A model generated the notes under the pieces. The model made no database searches. It was not told where the DNA came from and worked only from the letters and a program-made list of their open reading frames with translations. The position numbers and the translations under genes were made by a program. Positions 1-11,879 of a DNA stretch of 64,000 bases are shown here, piece by piece; position 1 is the first letter of the stretch, and the number at the start of each line of letters is the position of its first letter. Source of the DNA: Microvelia longipes (lineage: Eukaryota > Arthropoda > Insecta > Hemiptera > Veliidae); the NCBI GenBank assembly GCA_018340805.1, contig JACMZG010001908.1, forward strand, positions 35,634,066 through 35,698,065, given 5' to 3'.

Positions 1-400
1 TTTCCTTGAAATACCCGCTTGCTTGCTTATCAACTCAATTTCTGCTTAATTTTCGCTATATATTTAATAACCTGAGCAGTAACGTCACAACTTGTTTTTC
101 AATTTTTTCGAATTTTTCAACGAAAATACGCCAAAAATTATTATAAACTGAGATTCAAATTAGTGCAAATAATGCTGTGTCGTGTAGCTTATGATGTATG
201 AGATAAATATGTGCATTTTCTTTAAAAAAGAATCGAACATACAAACCGATAAAAATCGAACTTGACAAGTTGTGACGCTACTGCTCAGATTGTTAAATAT
301 ATACCGAAAAATTACGCAAAAATTGGATTGATAAGCAAAAAAGCGCGTAGTTCAAAGAAAATGTACCCGGCTGGCGGACCTCAGCGCCAGAATTATTTTC
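1..400. repeat. Foldback (inverted-repeat) element cut by the window edge
   Basis: Bases 1-103 and about 260-363 are inverted copies of each other; both carry CTGAGCAGTARCGTCACAAC next to an AT-rich block. The loop holds the motif AAATTAGTGCAAATAAT, which also occurs in the spacer of the large palindrome near 18 kb. The outer end (369-400) has a GCGCCAGAATTATTTT module also found at the ends of that palindrome, so both belong to one foldback family. No coding capacity is seen. The left end is outside the window. Confidence 0.75.
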
Positions 401-1600
401 TTAGTCGCGCATGAAATTGAAGTGAAAATAACTCCTCATTGTCTTTTTTGATTTTGGATTTTGAAAACACTAAATTTTACACAGTGTTTTAAAATTAAAA
501 ATACTAGGTTTTTTAAAGAAAACTTAAACTTTGTCCGGAAACATTCTCCCATCTCTTTTACTATAAATAATTTTATTTTAGGTCTTTATTTATTCTTTAA
601 ATTTATATTTAAATATATATTTTTATATTTAAACATTTATTTCATTTAACTCTTAAAATTCACAAATTGATATAATTTAATAATTATAATATTTTAGTAT
701 AATTAAAGTAGTATGAACTTTATTTTAATACTACTTTTAAGATATAAATTTCTTTTATAACTAAAACTTTTTTGATTTAAAGCATAGTATAAATAAATAA
801 AATAAGCCTTTTATCACGATTTTATAGAAAAGTTTGAACAAACTTTGAACACTTTAAATCAAGATAGTTGCGAGTCCGTATTCAACTTTACCAATTCCTC
901 ATTCCATCGGAAAATTCAAGAATAAATTAGTAAGTTTTTTTTTATACAAAATAGAACGGAAAGACGTCTACATTAAGTATGAATTTGGTCATGGAAAAAC
1001 TTAAATAGTTTTGGAAGTACTGTATTCACAGCTTAGTTGCAGAAAAGTCAATTTTATTTTTATGATTTGAGGTTTAAATTTTTAATATTTTTATAGCTTT
1101 TATTTTATTATGCTATACAAAATAATTAAGTTTTATAATCATCTACAATAGTAATCTATTGTTATAAAGAAAATAATTAATATCTAAGACGATCTTCATT
1201 TTCTAATTCTTATCTAATCCTATTTCATCGAGGAATATCCCACAATGAGTGCAATATAAATATTCCCTAAAATATAAAATATGCGCCAAAAAATCCTGCC
1301 TTCACAGCTCCTGTATTTTTATTTTAAAACCAAATGATAAACGTGATTTGTTAAAATTATGTTACGTATATGTCAATCCACAAAACCGGAATTAATCCTC
1401 GTAATAAAAGTTAACTTCTTATAACAATACATAGAATTGCATATGAATAAAATTTCAGCCCGACAACTTTTTGAAGTATTGTGATTAGTTGAAATTTTCG
1501 CTGAGACATTATTGTGGGTTAATGACGTCATACATATAAACAATAGGGTTTAGGACATTAACAAGGTCGATTTTTATACGTTCTAATTTTGTGCATATGT
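401..1600. other. AT-rich non-coding stretch
   Basis: Only short open frames of biased composition (rich in F, I, L, K, Y) are present. No recognisable gene, RNA or repeat is seen. Around 1490-1540 the phrase ending in TGACGTCAT recalls a segment shared by the dispersed 5S-like elements further along, possibly an old fragment. Confidence 0.5.
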
Positions 1601-1611
1601 ATATATGTATG

Positions 1612-1670
<59 letters not shown>

Positions 1671-1671
1671 A
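1597..1671. repeat. TA microsatellite
   Basis: Tandem TA dinucleotides preceded by a few TATG units and interrupted by one ATAA. The 60-residue frame crossing it, with alternating Tyr-Ile, is an artefact of the repeat. Confidence 0.9.
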
Positions 1672-2677
1672 TCAAAGTTACAATATGTAAGCGGTTTTCT
1701 CCCTTCAAGAGGAAAATCTTGTACGTACCAAAAGAAAAAACATTCATTACACCCCTCTTTAATTTCCTTCCCTTAGGAGTAAACTAGCTGGTTTTGACTC
1801 GGATCCGCCGCAGACACCATCCCTATAAACCCCTTGGCTACGCCTCTGGGTTTAAACATAATAGTTCCCTTGGCTTAGGACACTACAAAAACCGGGGCGT
1901 AATGACTTTGTTTCCTCCTTGGTACGTAAATAACTATTACGTGGAATCGAAAATATTTTAAGGTCTAAATATGCAAAATTGAAATTAGAAGACCAACAAC
2001 GATCTTTAAATTTTTATTTATTATCATTTTATGTCAAGGATATTTTGGTCTGTCCCCTCACCCCTCCCCCGTACAAGTTGAGTTAATTTGTCATTTAACA
2101 TTTTATTGCCCAAATAGACCAAAAAGACATTTTAAATTGAACTTTAAAAAACCTATTATAACTTATTCTTATACTTCATCTAAACAAAACAAAAATTGTT
2201 AATGAACACTTTAAAATAAAAAGAATGAAATGGAAAAATAAAGGAATCAGATAAAATATTCCGAATGTTCTAATTTAAAAATTAATTTATATTCGAGACA
2301 GATGTCTTAAATAACTATTCAAAAATTCTTTGTTTAAAAAAGATAAATAATTATGAATAACAAATAAATATTCATTTTAAGAAATCATAAAGAATAAAGG
2401 AATAAAAATATAATTGATTATACGGTTAGTTAAATTTTAATCAGAATCTATAAAAGGTAGAAGTGTTTGACAACTTTTTTTTATTATTTCTTGACACCTA
2501 ATTATGAAAAAGAAAATAAGATGATAGATTAATTATGGAAAAGTAAAGAAAAAAGACAAATTAAAATGAATTTTATAACAGTATAAGTTAATATTGAAAC
2601 AAATAGTCTGAGTATATGAAACGCTTTATCCGATCAAAATTAAATTTGGTCGAACTTATTAATGTCCTTTGAATAAA

Positions 2678-2704
2678 AATGAGTTTTATTTCATAAAACT
2701 CATT
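2678..2704. repeat. Perfect 12-bp hairpin
   Basis: AATGAGTTTTAT and ATAAAACTCATT flank a 3-base loop. No function is assigned; it may be a remnant of an inverted-repeat element. Confidence 0.7.
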
Positions 2705-2967
2705 TATGAAATATGTGTGACGTAATCAACCCACCATAATGATTTAGTTAAAAGTTAAAAAAGCAAAACTCTTAATAAAATTTACTGATCTGGTTGAAAT
2801 TTTATACGTGTGTACTTTCTTATTAAGTAAGTATTCTTATAAGCATAAGAAGTAATATTATTCTTGTGGACCTCATGTTAGGCGGTATTTTTTTCGTAAT
2901 GCGCCCTTACGTATTTAACAATCCATATATTTAATAGTCCAGGAGCCCAATGCAAATTTTGTGACCG

Positions 2968-2991
2968 TCTAGCCCCAAAGACGGGGCTAGA
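2968..2991. repeat. GC-rich 9-bp hairpin
   Basis: TCTAGCCCC and GGGGCTAGA flank a 6-base loop, in otherwise AT-rich DNA. It resembles the core of a short inverted-repeat element. No coding context is seen. Confidence 0.65.
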
Positions 2992-4330
2992 GATTTTTGT
3001 TGTAATATTTTATTGTTAATCTCTGGTTCTATTCTGATGGTTAAAACACTAATTTGTCACACATTTGATGAACTTATAAAAAGACCCCTTTATCTTTTTA
3101 ATAAATCCATGGGCAAAAACTAATTTAGGGGTAATTTTTTCGAATTTGAAGGAGACTAGTGGCCAAAATTTCTCGATCTGAAATGGCAGACCATCCAATC
3201 CTTTATCAAGGAGCCAAAATAAATCGATCTACCGGATTAAATTTAAGTTAGACTATGTGTTTCCGGTTTATGTTTAACTACTCGAGCAGTGGCATTACAA
3301 CAAGTTTCTAATTTTTTTTGAATTTTCAAAGGTTATGCGCATATTTATCATATTGGTATGGAACACAATGGTCATCATTCTGAATTTAACTCTGCATAAT
3401 TCGTACTAATTTAAAGCTTTGTATATGGTCAACTTTGATAGGATTTGGCATCTATCCTTTGAATATTTCAGAAAAAAAGAGAATCCTAGTCAAACAAATT
3501 GTATCCAATTATGATTATATTAGGTGTATAGTTTGCAAATAGTTAAAAGAAAAACGGTATGTTCATGACATACACGCAGCAGACACTTAAAACGTTTTAA
3601 AATGTCTTCTTAAACGGATTAATCATTTGGAAAAAATGATTGTACGGTGTAAATGAGGAAACGTTAAAAGATTCAATTTAATTAAAAGATAATTTTAATT
3701 ATAAAGTTAATATCTGGAGCTATCCTTTACAGGAAATTGCAACTCGAGGCTATTTCCACCCCCTCGTATCTTTTTATTAAGGACATTAAAAAATATAATT
3801 TTAATATTCATTAAAAGATCTTGTTGAGCTGACCCATTCGTCCGAATTTCATTCCTTTAACCATTCAGGTGTTGAGATGGCTCAAAGTTAGGCAGTTTTG
3901 ACACTCACTCAAAATTCTAAAGCACTTTCAGCAATTGTAGACGCTTGAAATTTGGTATATAGATAAATGTTGATGTGGAAATCAATGACAAATTGTCAAA
4001 ATCTAACGTTTTCAGTTCCTTCTACCTAATATGTTTTACCTAAGTTGAAAGACAATCCTAACCTTAATTTTACGTATAAAGAAATATTTTGAAAACTACC
4101 GCTACCTAATAGAGCAAACCAAAACTTAGAATATCGAGAATTTTATTTTGACAGAACATAGCAAAACATTTTTACGCAATTTATCTATTGTTTAATTTAA
4201 AAAACGGAACTGTTTAGTAATAAATAAGTGTTGTAATACGCTGTAACTAATTAATAATTTAATAAACTTTCTTGGCGTATTTTTGTAAACTAATGTTCAA
4301 GCTTATAAAAAGGAATGAAATCGCAAGATA

Positions 4331-4715
4331 AACACATGCGTGTAATAAAAGATCCTAGTCTAGCGTAAAATGTTGTAAACTCATTGAATAAGTCAAGTCT
4401 TAGGTTCCCAATAATGCTTGTAAATATATGAGGTCTTGGTGGTTTCACTTTGTGACTTGGCCATTACGCAGCACACACAGGAAAGCATAATAAGCTTATT
4501 AAATAGGCTGAATATATTATTATAGTGTATGTTAACAATCTTTACAAAATGTTTAGTACCTCACTTCCTTAAGCTGCGTAATGGCCAGTCACAATGTAAA
4601 ACCGTCAAGACCTCATATATTTACATGCAATATTAGAAACCTAAAACTTGGCTTATTTAATGATCTCACAACTTTTTACTCTAGACTTAGCTTTTTTGTT
4701 TACACGCATGTGTCT
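4331..4715. mobile_element. Foldback MITE-like element
   Basis: Left arm 4331-4497 and right arm 4571-4715 are inverted copies. They share ACACATGCGTGT at the outer ends, a block around ATATATGAGGTCTTG, and GCCATTACGCAGC at the inner ends. The spacer is about 70 bp. The arms have diverged by scattered substitutions and small indels, so the insertion is old. No transposase is present; mobilisation in trans is inferred. Confidence 0.8.
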
Positions 4716-4974
4716 TTGTTTGCATTTTTTACTTAAAGTTATTGGCGGCTTCTTATAATACTCCATAGTTTTTTGTTTTACTTTGACTTAATGCAATTAA
4801 TTCGAATTTCTCTTTGTATGAAAGGTATTGATAATATGAAAGTGTTAATAATTAAGAATGGACAATATTCTAAACATTCACTAGATGCCTGCTGGGTTAT
4901 TTTTATTTCTATACCTGAATCTAAGTTTATGACCTAATAATTACACTTTCATGTAAAAGAATTAGTCGAAGGGC

Positions 4975-5658
4975 CAGGCCTAAAAAAATGATTCCTTTTG
5001 TACTACTTCAAGCCAAATTTTTCTGAAAATAAACCTCAAATTATGAAAAAAAGCATAGTCTGCCTATCCGAGTAGAGCCTTTCATATGATTGCGCATGCT
5101 CAAAATTTTAAAAAATGGCACTTATTCCAGTTTTCTTGCAATAAGTTGCTCCCTGTAAGTCGTGTGCAAAACAAGAAGAGATAATTTTTTAAAGCTGATA
5201 CAATTTACTATGAAACGAGTATGTTTTCGTCAAAATTGGATAAAAACAACTAAAGTTATGACGTTTCTTAAATGGCCAAAAAATGCACAAAAATGTCAAT
5301 ATTTTTCAAAGAAATTTGCTGACTGCATAAATTATTCATTTTTTGGTGTTTTTGAAAGAGCCATATACAAGCAACTTTGGTTGTAGTCATCCGATTTTGA
5401 TGATTAAACACTCGTTTTATGGGAAATTTTGTCAGCTTTAAAACACGTTCTTTTTATGTTTGGCACACGACTTACAGGGAGCCACTTATTGCAAGAAAAC
5501 TGGAATTAATGCGATTTTATAAAATTTCAAGCACGCTCAATCATGTGAAAGGCTCCACTCTAGATAATCTGACTATGCTTTATGGTCATAATTTAAGGTA
5601 TATTTTCAATATAATTTGGTTTAAAGTAGTACAAAATGAATCACATTTTTTCAGGTCC
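4975..5658. mobile_element. Large foldback element
   Basis: Arms 4975-5172 and about 5450-5658 are inverted copies. The inner ends share GTCGTGTGC / GCACACGAC and the blocks CCAGTTTTCTTGCAATAAG / CTTATTGCAAGAAAACTGG. The outer ends share TTTTGTACTACTTCAA-type sequence. The loop (about 280 bp) and right arm contain open frames of 74 and 90 codons with no recognisable domain; they are probably chance frames. Confidence 0.8.
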
Positions 5659-5659
5659 A

Positions 5660-6590
5660 GCTCTTGGACAACCAAAACTAAGTCTATGTAGAGAAAATTG
5701 CTGTATTCAGTTTTGGGCATCTAATAATATTTTGTCAGGTCTTAATTTACTTTTTGGCTTGAACGTTACGTAGATTAAACATCAGGCCTGCTGTGCTCGT
5801 TCAGAATTATTTACATTATTTCAAGTGCCCATTAGTGGACTTATTGGAGGCAGAGTAAAATCATCAATAGTTTGTACATAACGAACGGCAACGAAGTGCT
5901 GTATATAGAGTACAAACGAAGCAAGTGCGAATATGTTCTTAGTTAAACAATCTTTATATAGTAGACAATCTTTATATTTCGAGGCCTACTAAAAAACCAA
6001 AACAGGCATACTTCGCTTCAGTCCAAGTATAAATTTAAGTTGTTGATAGGTAAGTAATTTAAGTTGTTGATGAGTAAGGGGTAAGTTGTTGATTTTATCA
6101 ACCTCTACGACAAAGGAGGTTAAATGTGGTAAGAGTTGGTAAGAGATATCTCTGAAGCATATAACTCTAAATATTATTTCTTATACGAGGGAACTAAAAA
6201 TAATTTAAACCATACAAAATACACATGGAAATAAGTATATGCAAGCTGTAAAAATGCACCAACAAAAATGTAATAATATGAAGAATAGTTTTTAGCTTCA
6301 TAGCAAAGAAATAAAAGTTTAATCAAGAAACTGTAAAATATAAAGTTATATAAAAGTAATGAAATATTTTTATTTACTATGGAAATAAAAGAAGGTATTT
6401 TGTATTCCTAGAGTAAACCAACATACAAGTAACATTGTAAACTATATTTTAGTCAAAATATATTCATAAAAACATTGCTCTATGCTTGCATTATATTTAA
6501 AACTAGCTGCTAATCATAATGATATCTGTCCATAGTTTCATTGAGACTTTCATTGAAAGTCGACATGTTATAAAAAATTGGCTACAGGGT
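5660..6590. other. Non-coding stretch with a short repeated phrase
   Basis: TAAGTTGTTGAT recurs three times at about 6034-6095. Around 5900-5950 a GAACGAAGC-type phrase recalls the tail of the 5S-like dispersed element. No gene is seen. Confidence 0.4.
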
Positions 6591-6594
6591 ACCC

Positions 6595-6835
6595 GATATT
6601 TTTGTAGTTCTTTTTCTTGTAGTTTCTACACTAAATATTGTGTAGTTATGTTTCTTCTAGTTTCTACACTAAATATTGTGTAGTTCTTGTTCTTCTAGTT
6701 TCTACACTAAATATTGTGTAGTTCTTGTTCTTCTAGTTTCTACACTAATATTGTGTAGTTCTTGTTCTTGTAGTTTCTACACTAAATATTGTGTAGTTCT
6801 TGTTCTTCTAGTTTCCACTCTAAATATTGAATTTC
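6595..6835. repeat. Palindromic minisatellite, ~38-bp unit
   Basis: About six copies of a unit built from TTTCTACACTAAATATTGTG followed by TAGTTCTTGTTCTTCTAG. Each unit contains the near-perfect palindrome CTACACTAAATATTGTGTAG, so each can form a small hairpin. The 74-codon frame rich in Cys, Ser and Val across it is a by-product. Confidence 0.9.
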
Positions 6836-6839
6836 AAAT

Positions 6840-7755
6840 TGATTCGATCATTTTAGCATTTTTTAAAAATTTTCCAAATTGTTTTTTAAGTCTCAAATGA
6901 TATCTTTAGATATTTTTAGAACATCATATCTAATTTAAATTAAAAAAAAACCCTTATTAGTCTGTCCTCAAAGCTTGTCTTCTGTGCTAAGTTTCAACTG
7001 TTTGCATAACACTCAATAGGAACTACGACTATAACAGACATACGTACACAGGCATACTGACAACATGGTGAAAACCCACGTTGGTCTATTAGACACCTGT
7101 AGCATATATTTAGGTGAAATCTCGATTTCAGAATTTTTATGAGCAAACACAATTCTTTTTCTATACACTTAAGATGTAAGTAAGGGAAAGTAAAAAATAG
7201 CTTCACGTCTAAAGACTTGAAAACTTATACTGACAGGGGTGAATATAAAACAAAACTTTGACATTTAGAGCACTTATTACATTCAGTATTCATTATTCAG
7301 ACATTTAGTATTTCATATTAAATTGGAACTCCATTGACATGTATGTGCCTTAGATAAATGACAGAACAGATAATAACGTGCTCCGTTTGGATTCGGTGTC
7401 ACAAAGTATATTTCAGACGCCAAGAGAGACTAATTTGTGCTTAAAATTGCTACGATTTGGTTCATCTTTCATTCATATTTATTTTCCGAACTTGCATTAT
7501 GCATAACAACTCATTTTTATTATTCCTTTATTTATTCTAATTTTGTTCAACGTTTATTTGTTAAGATGCGTCTTAAAAAATAATAATAATGTTTAGTTGA
7601 TGTACGAATAATTGCTAATAAAAAATAAATAATAGAATAAAAAATAGAAAAATAAATAATGAAGTGTTTAATTATGAAATCATTTTTCTTCTAAAAATTC
7701 TCATTATTATTTGTTATATATTTTTTTTTAAACTTAATATTCTGTGATGTACATA
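6840..7755. other. AT-rich stretch, nothing recognised
   Basis: Short open frames only. A segment at 6960-7190 has phrases that recall the dispersed 5S-like element (public-type words such as ACAGACATACGTACACAG), but the match is weak. Confidence 0.4.
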
Positions 7756-7756
7756 T

Positions 7757-8531
7757 AAAAATCGGGTATGGGGTACCTCGGAACTTTTCCTCATTACATC
7801 GGATTCGCTACAGTCATGCTTCCTGCTTCGGACTCACTTCGCTCGTCCTCAGAAATACAGTTCGCCAAATGTATACTGCAATATGCCTTCGGAGTCGCTT
7901 CGCTAGTCTTCATATAGTAAATGCATCCGTATCATTCTCAGGGGTCACCCATACGGCACTGACCACGCTCAATGCTCCTTAATTTTTATGATCCAACAAA
8001 AATCATGGATATACTTGTCGTATTGAAACTAAACTTTGTGTACTTATTTATTAGGTAAAAATATACACTTGTACCAAATTTCAACACAATTGGACCATTT
8101 TCCAATTTTTTAAAAACGTACACGGGTCATTTAATAATAACTAATGCTGAGATAAAACTTGGCACATATGTTTGTTTTATACATAGTCACATGCGTGGCA
8201 AATGTCAATTTGATCACATAATTTTCTAAATTTATGCTAAGTCTGTTTTGCGAGTTAATGACCCGTAAAAAATATTTTCCGAATTGCACAACTACAGCGG
8301 TAGACTGATTTTTGTACAAAATTTTAACTCTCTAGTATAAATACATTGGGTGCTATGATGATAACAGACACTTACACTCACACATACAGTTAGACAAATT
8401 TGCAAAAACCACTCAGGAGACTTTAAAAATGCCTAAAACTGATGATTCCGGTTTCATCCCGGTTTCGGATTTTTTGGAAAACACAATAATTTTCCTATAT
8501 ACCTACGGTAAAAATGAGGAAAAGTAAAAAT
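7757..8531 (-). mobile_element. 5S-like dispersed element, near full length
   Basis: Read on the minus strand this copy begins TTTTTACTTTTCCTCATTTT and ends in a CCCATACCCGATTTTT phrase. Its 5S-like segment lies at about 7935-7995: GTTAAG-like box A, a GCGTGGTCAGTGC intermediate element and a TATGGGTGACC box C. Downstream are degenerate copies of GAGGACGAGCGAAGCGAGTC. The same layout recurs at 38262, 42001, 50378 and 57955. No protein is encoded. A Pol III-transcribed SINE-like origin is inferred from the internal promoter-like segment and terminal T-run. Confidence 0.8.
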
Positions 8532-8967
8532 TATTTTTTTGTTTTTATGAGTGAATAATTTTAATGTTAAATAATTTTGTTTATAAACTGTAAAATAGTT
8601 TATCTAATATGGTGGACAAAAGACCAACGCAAATGATCTACTAAAGTTTTTCTTGAATGAAGTTGTTGTTAGTTGTGGGTGTTAACGTCTGTCTACAGAT
8701 AATAATAGACTGAAGAAACTGTTCGATTTCAAGTTTTAAAGGAAACGACTGCATCTGACTTTATAATAAGTTATTATGTGTTGAATAGATTAAAGTATTG
8801 TTTAAACATAGATTTCCTAAGCTTTGATTATTGTTAATGAATATGTCATTGTTTTTTCTCGTGCCAGTATTTATGTTTCTTGTTTTATTGTATTCATTCT
8901 TTTTTAGACGTATTTCAATTTGTCAAATTTTAAGAAATATTAGATTCACAATTTTTTTAAGAAATTA

Positions 8968-9575
8968 TTTTTATTTTTTCTCATTTATACTGTTGGTATA
9001 ATGAGGGAAAGTATTGTGTTTGCAAAAAAAATCCGAATCCGTTTCTGGTGTTTTTAAAACCTCCTGAGTAATTTTAACAAAGTAGTTAAAATTTTAACAG
9101 TGCATTTACGCTTAGGATTGAAACTTGTTTGAAAAATCAATCTTTAGTCTTAGTTGTGTCATCTGGAAAATATATTTTTATGACCACACTAACTCACAAT
9201 AATGACTCAGCAAAAATGTCTAAAATTAATAAAACTTAACTCGAAAACAATTGTCTATCAATTTGATATTCGGCACGTGCGTAGTCATTTATAAGACATA
9301 TGTGTCAAGTTTTATTCCATTATCAACAGTAGTTCAACTTTTATCGAATGGCGTATTTTTTTTAATTGTTAATCATCTAGAGTAATCAAATTTAGTTTAA
9401 ATTTAGTACAAGTGTATATCTTTACGTAACAAATAAGTTTACTTAAGTTTTGTTTATATTGGATCACAAAAGTTAAGAGACACCGAGCGAGGTTAGTGAA
9501 TGTATTCACGATGTGATGAGCGAATCTGTTACGATGAGGTAACGTTATAAGATATCCCGTACCCAATTTTTTATT
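8968..9575 (+). mobile_element. 5S-like dispersed element, degenerate copy
   Basis: Starts with TTTCTCATTTATACTG and GTATTGTGTTTGC, continues through ATAATGACTCAGC, and ends with TATCCCGTACCCAATTTTTT. The 5S-like part (about 9460-9530) is worn: AAAAGTTAAG is kept and box C is lost. It lies in the opposite orientation to the copy just upstream, with about 440 bp between them. Confidence 0.7.
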
Positions 9576-9579
9576 TATT

Positions 9580-10795
9580 TACATTTTTAAATAATATTAA
9601 TTTTAATTTTTTTCATATTATCCTGCAAGGCTTTTATCTAGACTTGACTAGAACACACTATGTCTATGAAATTTTTATAAATTAAAGACAATGTCTTTAA
9701 TTAACTTTAATAAGTTAATTAGCTATAAAATTAAGTTATGATCATTTTACCCAATTTTGTTTAGGAAATTGACAAAAAACATTTTTTGAGCTTACAAACC
9801 AGCTTTAATTTTTATATTCACAACAATTTTGTTTCTTTGTTACAGGTAAAACTTTATTTGCTGATTTTTTATGCACCAGTGAGTAATGTGTATTTGCAAT
9901 ATTAGTATTGTCATAGGGTTTAAATTCCCTTCTAAATCTAAACCATAAACCTAACGTCTAACGTTTACCTTTGTCGTCTTGACTTGTATTTATAGTAGTT
10001 TAAAATCCATACTGTTTTTAACTGCACATATGCTGTAAGAAATAATTATAGTTCCGAAATTTTTCCCTCGCATCTACTACCGCAGTGTTGTACGAAAATA
10101 ATTGTGTTCAAATTAAAATTCCTAATTCACTAATTGCGTCATAAATATTAGTTTAAAATAGAATCTAATAGTTATTTCTTAAATAATCTTTTAAGAAATA
10201 ATTAGAATTATATCACTCAGTCAAAACCAAGATATCAAAGATTTTTTTTAATAGAAGTAGTTTTTAATTAAGTTACTGTTCTACCCACTAAACCTCCTTA
10301 AATAAATGAGTAAATTAAACATTTTTTACATCGTATGTAAAAAATGAATCAATTAATCTTTTTAAAATGAGCCCTAAATGCTACAAAAAGTATAATATAT
10401 TTATTAAGTAGATTATAATCCCACGTTCTTTTACGTTTTGCAAGTTTTTTATTTACTTTTTTTCTTTACCCAGATTATAAACCACCTTGTGTTCAAATTT
10501 ATATTGATCATGTCTTAATTATGAGCAAGAAATCACGCATTTCAAAAAAAAATCGCCCGACTTGCAAACCTCACTTTATGGTCAGATTATTAATATGGTC
10601 AGATATTTGGTTTAAGTACTAAGTAAATTTGTGTTAAACTAAAGTAGAAACCTTGTTTCCAACAGTATTATAGGACTTAATTAGAAATATAGAGTGGGTG
10701 GATGGATTTGTTTTAGTATCATACTAGATTCATAGATAAAGCTATGTAAATTAACTGTTATATTTATATCACTACAAAAAAGACATTATAAGTTT
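9580..10795. other. AT-rich stretch, nothing recognised
   Basis: No open frame with coding character, no clear repeat and no RNA gene seen. Confidence 0.4.
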
Positions 10796-10796
10796 A

Positions 10797-11010
10797 TCAA
10801 AATGGGGTTCGGAATTCCTCAGTACTTTTCTTCATTACTTCAGTTTGGCTCCGCTCGTAATCAGAATATATTAGTGATCCGAAGTCAAGGGTATTACAAC
10901 TTCGAAATCGCTTTTTCGTCCTTGAAATATCATGATTATCTAAAGCTTAAGTAAATATTACTTCCGTCTCGCTACCCTAGACCTCAAAATTAGGTACCCA
11001 AGTCTCTAGG
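10797..11010 (-). mobile_element. 5S-like element, 3' fragment
   Basis: Carries a worn version of the element's end (GGGGTTCGGAATTCCTCAGT, then TTGGCTCCGCTCGTAATCAG) in minus orientation. The 5S-like segment is absent. Confidence 0.5.
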
Positions 11011-11519
11011 CTGTTATAACTTAAGGTGAATTAAAACAAAAAATACATCAGATTTAATATTGGTATACAAAAACTACATTTGTATGTTTACGAAAGCCAA
11101 AACAATGCAAGCGGTCATATCAAACTAAGCTTGCAATACAATTCATTACTTCATTACATTTTGTTTATTTGATTTTTTGCGATACAACGTTACACTCCTG
11201 ACAGATGTAAAGAAAATTTTTATTCAATTTTAAGTGTGCTTTCTATAAATACGCATCTTTGTTAAAAATTTACAAACTAGTAATTAAATAGCGAACGGGT
11301 TTCCTTCAATAGTTCTTTGTGTCTTACACTATCTGACAATATGTTACGCGTCAATAAACAGTAAAATATAGAATTGATGGGGTATTCAAAGTGTGAAGAT
11401 TTAAAAGTCCCATATATTTTAAAAATTGGACTAAATAAAATTAATTGGATCGATTCACGACTTATAATTTACATTGGCGAATGTCAACTCGATTGATTAC
11501 AGTTTTGATTTTTAACGAA

Positions 11520-11870
11520 TTTTTGAACTCTCTTGGATTAGCACAGCTGGAGTTATTCGTGTCAGACACATAGACATATTCGTGTCAGACACATAGACAT
11601 TTAGACCCACACACAGAAAAGAGACAGACAGCTTATGTTCAGATTTTTAGACTTTCCTTGTATACTTACGGAATCAGGATACGAAAAGTAATAATAGTTT
11701 TCTTTAATTCTCTGTATCAATTGAAAATACACAATACAATTCGCATAATTCAATTGTGGCACAATAAGGGGGGGGGGATAGAAAAAATCGTAAACGTATT
11801 TATCTTTAAAGCCTTACGAAAAAAATCAGGTGCGGGGTGCCTCAGAACTTTTTCACTACCAAAAGTTATA
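11520..11870 (-). mobile_element. Scattered fragments of the 5S-like element
   Basis: At 11818-11870 is AAAATCAGGTGCGGGGTGCC with CTCAGAACTTTTTC, matching the element's terminal phrase in minus orientation. A 23-base direct duplication containing GTGTCAGACACATAGACAT is at 11555-11600. The 102-codon frame across this region has no recognisable domain and overlaps the repeat, so it is not called a gene. Confidence 0.4.
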
Positions 11871-11879
11871 GACTCTCTT

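Larger units (their letters stand above)
1680..4325. other. Non-coding AT-rich stretch with small hairpins
   Basis: No gene is supported. At 1795-1930 is a GC-richer patch of unknown origin. Two perfect short hairpins are listed separately. At 2600-2790 a segment ending near GACGTAATCAACCCACCATA resembles 33560-33740, pointing to an old shared repeat. The segment 3270-3340 resembles an arm of the foldback at the window start. Confidence 0.45.
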
